Shown here piece by piece: positions 25,684 to 33,069 of a stretch of DNA of 64,000 nucleotides (within the stretch, counting starts at the first letter, position 1; each line of letters begins with the position of its first letter). Both the position numbers and the translations under genes were made by a program. The notes under the pieces are model-generated. The model did not search any database, was not told the DNA's origin, and saw only the letters and a list, made by a program, of their open reading frames with translations. The DNA is taken from positions 2,184,001-2,248,000 of the forward strand of contig NZ_CP047050.1 in the NCBI RefSeq assembly GCF_009799805.1. Reading direction: 5' to 3'. This stretch comes from Myroides phaeus. GTDB lineage: Bacteria > Bacteroidota > Bacteroidia > Flavobacteriales > Flavobacteriaceae.

Positions 25684-26140
25684 TATATGGTGTTTTGTAA
25701 GGAAGGGCAAAAGTAGTTTTATTGGGTATTGATAGGGTGTTAAAATGGGTAAACACCTGTGTTTAGTGAGGGAAGTGATGAAGAGGGGAGTGGGAACTGT
25801 AAACCGAGAAGTGTAAACAGGGAACGGTGTCTGCTGTTGCTTTACTCAAAAAAAGCGGCTATTCATCAATTTTAACATTGTTAGATGTGAATGAATTACA
25901 CGCATTGTGGAATAAATTTGTATTTTTGAGAACTTAAATCAAAATACATATCGCACTTATTGCAATTTTATTTGTTTTTTCTATCTGGGGAATAGGAGAT
26001 TGTCAAATATTGACTTTATTTTAAGAATTACGTGGCATACAAATTGTAACTTGTAATGAAGGAGTGATGTTTAATGAAGAGGGATGATTTGAGTGCTATG
26101 GGAAGGGGTAAGCCCTGTTTTTAAAATTTAAAGTAAGTAA
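25684..26140. other. 457-bp gap between the frameshifted gene and nagB
   Basis: Contains a minus-strand -7 box (TACTTTTG on the minus strand, 25708-25715) for the frameshifted gene, a five-unit heptamer-word array (25792-25826) and a plus-strand -7 candidate TAAATTTG at 25913-25920 that could serve nagB with a leader of about 215 nt. No gene is visible. Confidence 0.5.
25792..25826 (+). repeat. Heptamer-word array (5 units)
   Basis: Five contiguous 7-mers (GGGAACT, GTAAACC, GAGAAGT, GTAAACA, GGGAACG), sharing the vocabulary of the longer arrays downstream. Confidence 0.6.
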
Positions 26141-26938
26141 ATGAAGGATTTTTATAAACCATCGAATATAAAATCTACTAAAGAGGATGTGGTTAAGGTA
26201 TATGCAAGTCAAGAAGAGGCTTCTCAATATACGGCTAATCGTATTGCTGCGATTGTAAAAGAAAAGCAAACGAAGGGGGAGAATGCGATTATGGGGCTGG
26301 CAACGGGTTCTACGCCGAAAGGGGTGTACCAAGAGTTGATTCGCCTGCATAAGTATGAGGGATTGAGTTTTAGAAATATGATTACGTTTAACTTAGACGA
26401 GTACTATCCGATGATGCCGATTGAGGAACAGAGTTATGTGTCGTTTATGAAGAGTAATTTGTTTGATCATATTGATATTGTGAAGAGTAATATTCATATT
26501 CCGGATGGGACGTTGTCTATTGAGGGAATTCAGGAGTATTGTGAGTTATATGAACAGAAGATTGCTGATTTTGGTGGATTGGATATTCAGTTGTTGGGGA
26601 TTGGACGTACGGGACATATCGGGTTTAATGAGCCTGGTTCTGTGGATTCGTCTAAGACGCGTTTGGTTACGCTAAACGACCTGACTCGTGAGGATGCGTC
26701 TGCTGATTTTGGTGGTAAGGAGAAGGTGCCTACGCAGGCGATTACGATGGGGATTAAGACCATTACGGATGCGAAGGAGGTGATCTTGCTGGCGTTGAGT
26801 AAGCGCAAGGCGGAGATTATTGCTAAGGCGATTGAAGGTGGGATTTCTGCAGAGGTGCCAGCTACGTTTTTACAGAAGCTTCAGAATATTGAGTATATCT
26901 TGGATGAAGAGGCGGCTTCGTTGCTTCGAAAGAGGTGA
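26141..26938 (+). CDS. nagB: Glucosamine-6-phosphate deaminase (short form)
   Basis: The 265-residue protein has the NagB signatures: AIMGLATGSTPKGVYQEL (phosphate loop), TFNLDEYYPM (catalytic Asp), LLGIGRTGHIGFNEPGS (His/Glu active-site stretch), RLVTLNDLTR and VPTQAITMGIKTI. It converts glucosamine-6-phosphate to fructose-6-phosphate and ammonia, linking aminosugar use to glycolysis. Sequence style matches the NagB domain of the long Bacteroidota enzyme (about 640 residues, with a C-terminal PIG-L-like domain), but here the stop follows LDEEAASLLRKR and a heptamer array begins at once. E. coli-type NagB is similar in length, so the short form may be complete. Confidence 0.93.
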   Translation: MKDFYKPSNIKSTKEDVVKVYASQEEASQYTANRIAAIVKEKQTKGENAIMGLATGSTPKGVYQELIRLHKYEGLSFRNMITFNLDEYYPMMPIEEQSYVSFMKSNLFDHIDIVKSNIHIPDGTLSIEGIQEYCELYEQKIADFGGLDIQLLGIGRTGHIGFNEPGSVDSSKTRLVTLNDLTREDASADFGGKEKVPTQAITMGIKTITDAKEVILLALSKRKAEIIAKAIEGGISAEVPATFLQKLQNIEYILDEEAASLLRKR

Positions 26939-26949
26939 AATGTGAAACC

Positions 26950-27047
26950 GATTTGCGTGATGCGTAATACGTAATGCGTGAACCGATATACGTAAACCGA
27001 AAACCGTGATGCGTAAACCGTGAACCGAAAACCGATATACGTGATAC
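26950..27047 (+). repeat. Heptamer-word array (14 units) after nagB
   Basis: Exactly 14 seven-base words in register, drawn from a small set: GATTTGC, GTGATGC, GTAATAC, GTAATGC, GTGAACC, GATATAC, GTAAACC, GAAAACC, GTGATAC. Each starts with G and nearly all end in C. It starts 11 bp after the nagB stop and ends 19 bp before its terminator. Because 7 is not a multiple of 3, translations give spurious frames in all three phases. Confidence 0.85.
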
Positions 27048-27066
27048 GTTAAATAAAATATATATA

Positions 27067-27096
27067 GGACTGTCAGAGATGATGGTCCTTTTTTTT
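27067..27096 (+). terminator. Terminator after nagB
   Basis: GGAC (27067-27070) and TCA pair with TGA and GTCC (27085-27088); eight T follow. Nearly the same hairpin follows galE at 28530. Confidence 0.8.
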
Positions 27097-27106
27097 GGTG
27101 TGAATT

Positions 27107-27297
27107 GAGATGCGTGAAAGGTAATGCGTGATGCGTCTTTGTGGGGATGTATTATGCAGGTTTGTTTATAAATAAACAATAGGGGGCGAACACGTGGGTT
27201 CGCCCGTACGGAGCGCGGGGCGTGATATACATTCGTGAATGGGAAACCGAAAATGGGGAACCGTAAACCGTGATGCGTGATACGAGAAACGATAACC
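27107..27297 (+). repeat. Cassette copy A: heptamers, REP-like block, heptamers
   Basis: Four heptamers (27107-27134), then a block with the palindrome TTGTTTATAAATAAACAA (about 27162-27179) and a GGGCGAAC/GTTCGCCC hairpin (about 27184-27206), then nine heptamers in register (27235-27297). Positions 27128-27241 match 28753-28866 at 109 of 114 bases without a gap. The G/C-rich hairpin resembles REP-like intergenic elements and contrasts with the AT-rich surroundings. Confidence 0.8.
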
Positions 27298-27341
27298 CAT
27301 TAACTGTACACTAATAAAAAAGACATTTTGACCAATTTCCT

Positions 27342-27372
27342 TTGAACGGTTTGTGATAAAAGAATATCTTTG
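27342..27372 (+). promoter_or_regulatory. galE promoter
   Basis: TTG (27342-27344), 20-bp spacer, TATCTTTG (27365-27372), a full TTG...TAnnTTTG match. The GTG start at 27413 lies about 35 nt from the expected transcription start. Confidence 0.75.
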
Positions 27373-27412
27373 GGTTTGAAGAAGAAAATAGTCAATTAAA
27401 AAATATAAATAC

Positions 27413-28429
27413 GTGAAAATATTAGTTACAGGTGGTTTGGGATTCATTGGTTCTCATACTGTGGTGGAATTGCAAAACCAAGGATATGAGGTGGTAATTG
27501 TGGATGATTTGTCTAATTCGTCTGTGGATGTGTTGGATGGTATTGAAGGGATTACTGGGAAACGCCCGACATTTGTGGAGTTGGATTTGAGAAATGAAGC
27601 TGGGGTTGAGAAGTTGTTTGCTGCTCATACGGATATTACGGGTGTGATTCACTTTGCGGCGTCTAAGGCTGTGGGGGAGAGTGTGGAGAAACCGCTGTTG
27701 TACTATGAAAATAATATTTGTCCGTTGTTATATGTCTTGAAACAATTGGAACAAAAAGAGAAGAGTCATTTTATTTTTAGTTCGTCTTGTACTGTTTATG
27801 GTCAGGCGGCGCAAATGCCGATTACTGAAACTGCTCCTGTGCAGGTGGCGTTGTCTCCTTATGGAAATACGAAGCAGATTGGGGAGGAGATTATTACGGA
27901 TGTGACTAAGGTGACTAATATTGATGCGATTTTATTGCGTTATTTTAACCCGATTGGGGCGCACGAGTCTGGATTGATTGGGGAGTTGCCGTTGGGGGTT
28001 CCTCAAAACTTAATCCCGTTTATTACGCAAACGGCTATTGGTATTCGCAAGGAGTTGTCTGTGTTTGGTGATGATTATAACACGGCTGATGGTACGTGTG
28101 TGCGTGATTATATTCACGTGGTGGACTTGGCTAAGGCGCACGTGGCTGCGTTGGATAGATTGGTGAAGGGTGAGAATGTGGCTAAGGTGGAGACGTTTAA
28201 TGTGGGTACTGGTAAGGGTACGTCGGTGATGGAGATCGTGAATACGTTTGAGGCTGTGGCTGGTGTGAAATTGCCGTATAAGATCGTGGATAGACGTGAG
28301 GGTGATATCACTGAGGCGTATGCGTGTACGAAACGTGCGAACGAGGTGCTGGGCTGGAAGGCGGAGCAAACGTTGGAGGAGTCGCTGCGTAGTGCGTGGG
28401 CGTGGGAACAGAAGGTGAGAGGAGTGTAG
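27413..28429 (+). CDS. galE: UDP-glucose 4-epimerase
   Basis: The 338-residue protein starts at GTG and has the NAD-binding motif VTGGLGFIGSHTVVEL, DDLSNSSVDVLDGI, GVIHFAASKAVGESVEKPL, FSSSCTVYGQAAQMP and the catalytic Tyr150-x-x-x-Lys154 in LSPYGNTKQIGEEI. C-terminal substrate-domain motifs (YFNPIGAHESG, TADGTCVRDYIHVVDLA, ETFNVGTGKGTSV, VDRREGD) are all present. It interconverts UDP-glucose and UDP-galactose, and possibly the N-acetyl forms, supplying the polysaccharide genes. It has its own promoter and is bracketed by two copies of the same noncoding cassette. Confidence 0.95.
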   Translation: MKILVTGGLGFIGSHTVVELQNQGYEVVIVDDLSNSSVDVLDGIEGITGKRPTFVELDLRNEAGVEKLFAAHTDITGVIHFAASKAVGESVEKPLLYYENNICPLLYVLKQLEQKEKSHFIFSSSCTVYGQAAQMPITETAPVQVALSPYGNTKQIGEEIITDVTKVTNIDAILLRYFNPIGAHESGLIGELPLGVPQNLIPFITQTAIGIRKELSVFGDDYNTADGTCVRDYIHVVDLAKAHVAALDRLVKGENVAKVETFNVGTGKGTSVMEIVNTFEAVAGVKLPYKIVDRREGDITEAYACTKRANEVLGWKAEQTLEESLRSAWAWEQKVRGV

Positions 28430-28432
28430 GTT

Positions 28433-28509
28433 GTTAACCGGTAACCGATATGCGTGAAACGATATGCGTAAAACGTGAACCGAAAACGGGGAACCGATAT
28501 GCGTGAAAC
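28433..28509 (+). repeat. Heptamer-word array (11 units) after galE
   Basis: Eleven 7-mers in exact register beginning 3 bp after the galE stop: GTTAACC, GGTAACC, GATATGC, GTGAAAC, GTAAAAC, GTGAACC, GAAAACG, GGGAACC and repeats. It sits between the gene and its terminator, exactly as after nagB. Confidence 0.85.
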
Positions 28510-28529
28510 GTTAATCTAAAATATATAAG

Positions 28530-28558
28530 GGACTGTCAGCAATGATGGTCCTTTTTTT
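28530..28558 (+). terminator. Terminator after galE
   Basis: GGAC/GTCC stem with TCA/TGA inner pairs around GCAA, seven T. It is a near copy of the nagB terminator (27067-27096), including the upstream AAATATATA tract. Confidence 0.8.
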
Positions 28559-28578
28559 ATGGATATAGTTTATCGGTA

Positions 28579-28598
28579 GAGACGCAATACTTTGCGTC
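28579..28598. repeat. AGACGCAA hairpin
   Basis: AGACGCAA and TTGCGTCT are perfect arms around TACT. The same AGACGCAAT core occurs at 10341-10349. Hairpins of this type occur as dispersed intergenic repeats; no T-run follows. Confidence 0.6.
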
Positions 28599-28633
28599 TA
28601 ACATTTGCATTGCGGTATGCGTGGGGGGAATCC

Positions 28634-28929
28634 GTGAACCTTAAAACGTGAAAAGTGATGCGTAAAACGATATGCGTGAACCGTAAAACGTGAAGCGAAA
28701 ACCGAAAACCGAAAACGGGGAACCGTGAACCGTGATACGTGATGCGTGAAATGTGATGCGTCTTTGTGGGTATGTATTATGCAGGTTTGTTTATAAATAA
28801 ACAACAGGGGGAGAATACGTGGGTTCGCCCGTACGGAGCGCGGGGCGTGATATGCATTCGTGAATGGGGAACTGAAAACGGGGAACTGAAAACGGGGAAC
28901 CGTAAACCGATATGCGTGAACTGAAAATG
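28634..28929 (+). repeat. Cassette copy B: 18 heptamers, REP-like block, 10 heptamers
   Basis: Eighteen 7-mers in register (28634-28759), the REP-like block, then ten 7-mers (28860-28929). Positions 28753-28866 match 27128-27241 at 109/114 bases. Two changes (28811 A and 28815 T instead of C) break the GGGCGAAC stem found in copy A. The rest of the gap to 29131 is AT-rich with no gene. Confidence 0.85.
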
Positions 28930-29131
28930 CAGAAACTTTTATATATCCGAATAATTAGGGGAGTGGTTGGTTTTTATTGCTGATTTTTTGATGGAAACAG
29001 GGGTTTGGTTCAATTATCTGTAAGCAATATTGGTGTTTTAGGTTGTTTTTTGTAATATTTGTGTTTCTTGTGTTTTTTGAGTGATTTTTTTAAGTTATTT
29101 GTATTTATTGATAAATTAAATTTAAAAAGTT

Positions 29132-29974
29132 ATGAAAAAGATATTATTTCTGTTTTTGGCTGTTATTGCTTTTGTTGGTTGTAGTAGTGATGATAACACT
29201 AATAATGTGTTGGTGAGGGAAGAGTTGTTATTGACTGCTGAAAAAAATAAGATAATTGTTGGGGATGAGCTTGTGTTTACTGCAGTGGATAGTGAGGGTA
29301 AGGTAGTAGATGCTGCTTTTTATATTGAGGATAGGCAAGTAAATAACCCTGTGAAGTTTGATAGGTTGGGTGTTTTTTATGTGGTGGCTAAGAAGGAGGG
29401 ATTTAAGGATAGTAATGTGTTGAAGGTGTTTGTGCACGAGGAAACTGTAGAGGACACACCAAATGATAAGCCAATCTTTTTTACGTTAGATGGAACGGAT
29501 ATTGAATTTGAAATTGTGATGCTTGAGGTTGTGAGTGAGGATATTGTGGTGGATGGAAGCGTTGTGAAAGTTGATAAGGTTGTTGAGCTTGAGAATGGTA
29601 AGTTGGCAAATGTGTATGAGCTTATTCCTGCTGGTGAACAGGTTGCTGCGTTTTTGACGTTCAATGTAGTGAATGAAACTATTGTTAAAGAAAATGGTGT
29701 GATTGTAGATTATGGTAAACGTGTGTTGCCTAATAAAGATAGTGAAATTGTGTTTGAGGATTTCTTTTTGATCGGGGAGCATAATCTGGATGTGGATAAG
29801 TATTCTTTGAAGAGTTTTGAGCTTGTTTTTGAAGAGTTAGTGGTGGATAAAAATGGTGTTGGTGTTGGAAAAAATGGAGTGAATGGTGCGGTTGATGTGG
29901 CGTTTTCTTTGACTAATGATGCGAATGAATTGAAGTTTGCGTTTAATGGGAATGTGATTTTTAAAGAGAATTAG
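29132..29974 (+). CDS. Surface lipoprotein with one Ig-like module (family member 1)
   Basis: The 280-residue lipoprotein has lipobox FVGC with Cys17 followed by SSDDN, an acidic stretch like the signals that send Bacteroidota lipoproteins to the cell surface. One Ig-like module follows (about 28-102: KNKIIVGDELVFTAVDSEGK to VAKKEGFKDSNVLKVFV). The C-terminal half (from FFTLDGTDIEFEIVMLEV) holds KVVELENGKLANVYELIP and NGVIVDYGKRVLP, shared with the genes at 31625 and 33070. Function is unknown; binding or adhesion is plausible. This member has one module where the others have two. Confidence 0.8.
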   Translation: MKKILFLFLAVIAFVGCSSDDNTNNVLVREELLLTAEKNKIIVGDELVFTAVDSEGKVVDAAFYIEDRQVNNPVKFDRLGVFYVVAKKEGFKDSNVLKVFVHEETVEDTPNDKPIFFTLDGTDIEFEIVMLEVVSEDIVVDGSVVKVDKVVELENGKLANVYELIPAGEQVAAFLTFNVVNETIVKENGVIVDYGKRVLPNKDSEIVFEDFFLIGEHNLDVDKYSLKSFELVFEELVVDKNGVGVGKNGVNGAVDVAFSLTNDANELKFAFNGNVIFKEN

Positions 29975-29985
29975 TTTTTGAAATA

Positions 29986-30027
29986 GGGAATGGGGGAATG
30001 TGAAATGTAATGCGTGAAGCGAGAACT
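29986..30027 (+). repeat. Heptamer-word array (6 units)
   Basis: Six contiguous 7-mers (GGGAATG, GGGGAAT, GTGAAAT, GTAATGC, GTGAAGC, GAGAACT), 11 bp after the lipoprotein stop and before its terminator. This is the same position relative to the gene as after nagB and galE. Confidence 0.65.
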
Positions 30028-30042
30028 ATGTACAGTATATTC

Positions 30043-30078
30043 AAAAAAAAAGGACTATCGCATTGATAGTCCTTTTTT
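30043..30078. terminator. Bidirectional terminator between convergent lipoprotein genes
   Basis: AGGACTATC (30051-30059) pairs with GATAGTCCT (30065-30073); eight A precede and six T follow, so it can work in both directions. Confidence 0.88.
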
Positions 30079-30137
30079 GTATTTACAAGTTGATTGTAAG
30101 CTTAAAATGCTGTAATCGCAATGTAATATTTTATTTG

Positions 30138-31205
30138 TTATTTAGAAGGAGCGGTAAAATCCATTGAACGGAAACTTCCGTTGTAGTTGATTTTTATACC
30201 TGGTGCTTCAATTAGAATTTTAGTCTCTCCACCATCGTTGAAACCTTTTAATTTTGTGTCAAAAGTTTTGAAGTGATTATCTTTAATGTCATAAAACTGA
30301 ACATTTTTAGATACCCATCCACCAATATTAAGTTCACGTTCTGGGTTTTCACCTGGTAATTGTAGTGGTAACTTGATGTCTTGTAATACTCTTTTTGTAA
30401 TTCTCATCATTGCTCCTTGTGCTTCACCGTTAACTCTTCCGAAATCAGTAGTAGTAGCAGATATTACAAAGTTTGCATAGTAAAGAGTTGTGAAACCAGC
30501 TTTTACAGAAAATATTTTAGGTTTTTTAACACCATCAACAGTTTCTGATTCTACAAGCATTCTTACTGAATTCGGGTCAATTTCGTGAGCAACACCGTTA
30601 ATTTCAATAAAGAATTCAGCTGGTGCTTTTTTAGCTACAACGTTAATTTCTATTTCAGTACTATTGTTGTATCCTTCTTTAGATGCTGTAAATTTAAAAG
30701 TCCCTTCTTTAGTTGTAGTCCAAGTACCGTTTGTAACTACTTTTCCGTCCGCATCTTTTATAATAGCATCAGCTACTTGTTTTTCGCCATCTGTAACAAA
30801 GAATTTTACTACATCTCCAACTTCTACTGATGTATAGTTTGCAGTAATAGCTAAAGTTTTGATTTCATCTTGTTCACCCGCCGCTTTTTCAACAGTAATA
30901 ATTATTGGATTACTTGTTTTAACTCCAGCTTTTTTAGCGATAACCTCATAAACCCCAGCTTTATTGAATTGGTGAGGTGTGTAGATTTGTTGATCACCAA
31001 TGAATAATTCTGCTTGACTTTCTCTTTCTCCGTTGAAAGTAATCATAAATCGTACAGATTCTCCTCTTACCACATTGGTTTTTGTTGCTTGTACTTCTAA
31101 TGCTTGTTCTACTAATACAACTTCTTTTGTGTTGTCATCACTACTACATGATGTACCTAATACTGTTAGCCCTGCTACGAAAAGGCACATTATTAATTTT
31201 TTCAT
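30138..31205 (-). CDS. Surface lipoprotein with two Ig-like modules (family member 2)
   Basis: The 355-residue lipoprotein has lipobox GTSC (Cys20) followed by SSDDNT. Two Ig-like modules come next: about 32-108 (TKTNVVRGESVRFMITFNGE to KKAGVKTSNPIIITV) and about 115-190 (ANYTSVEVGDVVKFFVTDGE to ASKEGYNNSTEIEINV). The C-terminal domain (FFIEINGVAHEIDPNSVRML onward) keeps the general plan but differs most from the other three. It is the only member on the minus strand. The ligand is unknown. Confidence 0.8.
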   Translation of the reverse strand: MKKLIMCLFVAGLTVLGTSCSSDDNTKEVVLVEQALEVQATKTNVVRGESVRFMITFNGERESQAELFIGDQQIYTPHQFNKAGVYEVIAKKAGVKTSNPIIITVEKAAGEQDEIKTLAITANYTSVEVGDVVKFFVTDGEKQVADAIIKDADGKVVTNGTWTTTKEGTFKFTASKEGYNNSTEIEINVVAKKAPAEFFIEINGVAHEIDPNSVRMLVESETVDGVKKPKIFSVKAGFTTLYYANFVISATTTDFGRVNGEAQGAMMRITKRVLQDIKLPLQLPGENPERELNIGGWVSKNVQFYDIKDNHFKTFDTKLKGFNDGGETKILIEAPGIKINYNGSFRSMDFTAPSK

Positions 31206-31624
31206 AAATATTGGTTAATTAATTTCTGGCACAAATTAACAATGTTTTATTTAAATTTAATAGTTCAAAAGCCCTGTAAACCCTTATATACATTGAAAAA
31301 ACATAACTTTAACTTCAATGTGAATAATTATATAAATTATTGTGTATTCTATTGCTGTTTGGATCGGTATTTTTATAGATCGTTTTCACTTGTTAGGTGT
31401 CTTGTTTTTGGTTTTTTATTAAGATTTTACTTCTTTATTTGTTCTTATATTTTGATTTATTTTAGTGTTTAGAGGGTATTTTGTAAGTATTTTTTAAATA
31501 GTTGTTTATTTTGTTTGTGAATGTGTATTTATATTTTATATTCGTGGCTGTCTAAAGTTAATATTAAGCTAATATTAACTTTTAAGAGGTATTTAACAAT
31601 AAACTAACAAATAGATCTATAATT
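31206..31624. other. 419-bp divergent gap between lipoprotein genes
   Basis: Very AT-rich with no gene. It must hold promoters for both neighbours. The only strong signal is the perfect inverted repeat at 31554-31582. Confidence 0.5.
31554..31582. promoter_or_regulatory. Perfect 13-bp inverted repeat upstream of lipoprotein 3
   Basis: AAAGTTAATATTA (31554-31566) and its exact reverse complement (31570-31582) flank AGC. The repeat ends 42 bp before the ATG at 31625. No T-run follows. It could be an operator or a 5'-leader hairpin that hides or protects the message. Confidence 0.55.
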
Positions 31625-32725
31625 ATGAAAAAAATCGGTTATGCATTAATGTTGGCAGCTATGATTGCTGCTTGTAGCAGTGATGATAATAGCGTTGAAG
31701 GACCAAAAACAGAGGAAGGGGTATTAAAATCTCTAAAATTACAAGCATCGACTACTACTGTTGTTGTTGGAGGTGAAGTGATTTTCACCCTTTTAGATGA
31801 CGCAGGTAAAGAAGTTGATGGAGCGGTAATGCTTGATGGTAAAGAAATTACTAAAAAGTACGTTTTTGATAAAGTAGGAGTATTTAAGGTTGTAGGTGCT
31901 AAAAAAGGATTTAATGCAAGTAATGAGGTAACTATTACTGTATCTGAAAAAGAACTGGCTCCGTTGACATTAAAGGCAAGCACTACTGAGGTTGAGGTAG
32001 GACAGAAAGTTACTTTTGAAGTGATGAGTAAGGATGCAGCTGTTAAAGAAGGTGTGAAGATTTTTGATGTGAAAGCGAATAAAGAATTGGCAGGAATGGA
32101 ATTCGTAGCAACTGCTGCTGGTGAGTTTGAGTTTTTAGCGAAAGGTGAAGGATTTGCTGATAGTGAGAAGGTAACTGTTAAAGTGAAAGAAGCTGTAAAG
32201 ACATTGGGAACTAAAGTGACTATTAATGGAATATCACATATTCTTTCTTCTGTAAATATGGAGCTTAAAATGACCAAAGATGATGTAACCAAAGCTAAAC
32301 CTATTGATATGGGGAATGGTGTTTATGGAAATGAGTACTCTTTTACAATTAATCTTAATCAGAACGATAAAAATAATTCAGGGTATATTTTCCTTGATTT
32401 TATTGTTGAAAACCCTACGATTAAAGTTGATGCAGCTGGAAAGGTTACTGATTTTGGTAAACGCGTATTGCCTACTAAGAATTCTAAAGTAAAATGGAAA
32501 GCTATTTGGTCAAGTAATGATAATTATAAAGTAAACAATTTAGGGTCTTCTATGAAAGATGCTATCGCTGTATTTGAAAAAATAAGTTATGATACTACAC
32601 CTTATAGACCAGGAAGTTACAATGGAGAATTAGCTGTGGGGTTACAGTATAAGGCAGGTGATGTGAATTTTGAATTGAATTTAGAATTTAATGGAAAATC
32701 AATTTTAAGAGAAAGGTCAGAATAG
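31625..32725 (+). CDS. Surface lipoprotein with two Ig-like modules (family member 3)
   Basis: The 366-residue lipoprotein has lipobox IAAC (Cys17) followed by SSDDNS. Modules: about 38-115 (ASTTTVVVGGEVIFTLLDDA to AKKGFNASNEVTITV) and about 118-193 (ASTTEVEVGQKVTFEVMSKD to KGEGFADSEKVTVKV). The C-terminal domain includes GNEYSFTINL, VTDFGKRVLPTKNSKV and a late ELNLEFNGKSIL, parallel to members 1 and 4. Ligand unknown. It is followed by its own terminator, so it is expressed alone. Confidence 0.8.
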   Translation: MKKIGYALMLAAMIAACSSDDNSVEGPKTEEGVLKSLKLQASTTTVVVGGEVIFTLLDDAGKEVDGAVMLDGKEITKKYVFDKVGVFKVVGAKKGFNASNEVTITVSEKELAPLTLKASTTEVEVGQKVTFEVMSKDAAVKEGVKIFDVKANKELAGMEFVATAAGEFEFLAKGEGFADSEKVTVKVKEAVKTLGTKVTINGISHILSSVNMELKMTKDDVTKAKPIDMGNGVYGNEYSFTINLNQNDKNNSGYIFLDFIVENPTIKVDAAGKVTDFGKRVLPTKNSKVKWKAIWSSNDNYKVNNLGSSMKDAIAVFEKISYDTTPYRPGSYNGELAVGLQYKAGDVNFELNLEFNGKSILRERSE

Positions 32726-32760
32726 TTTGAATATCATTTTTTTAATTATTATTTAGTAGA

Positions 32761-32790
32761 GGGAGGACTTTTTAGTTCTCCCTTTTTTTT
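32761..32790 (+). terminator. Terminator after lipoprotein 3
   Basis: GGGAGGACT pairs with AGTTCTCCC (one G-U) and eight T follow. The remaining gap to 33069 is AT-rich with no gene. Confidence 0.85.
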
Positions 32791-33069
32791 GCGATAATGT
32801 TAAGAGAGAAGACTAAATGTTTGATTTGTTATATTTTAAAGTAATAGTTTTTGTTTGAGATAGCTATTGAACTGTGTTTTTTTTGTTAATATTTGGTTTT
32901 TTAAGGAGTAGTGATTGAATATTATTTATTTAAATAAGTGAGTTTTGTGAAATAAATGTAAAAATAAGGGTGTAATAGTGTTTTTTTTGAGTAATGTTTG
33001 ATTTGTTGTATTTTTTTAAAACATTTTTCTTGTTATTTGTTTAACTATTAATCAAATACGAAAAAAATT

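Noticed and set aside
26862-27447. Minus-strand open frames full of SRFT/HASR-like residues near nagB and galE (also 28598-28804)
   Set aside because: They are translations of the 7-bp word arrays, which cycle through all frames. There is no start region, no domain and the same residues appear in unrelated phases.
26950-28929. CRISPR array
   Set aside because: The repeats are contiguous 7-mers without unique spacers, and no cas genes are present.
31639-32292. Long minus-strand open frame opposite lipoprotein 3
   Set aside because: It is a serine/threonine-rich shadow of the lipoprotein gene, whose signal peptide and paralogues prove the plus strand is coding. Similar shadows lie opposite the other paralogues.
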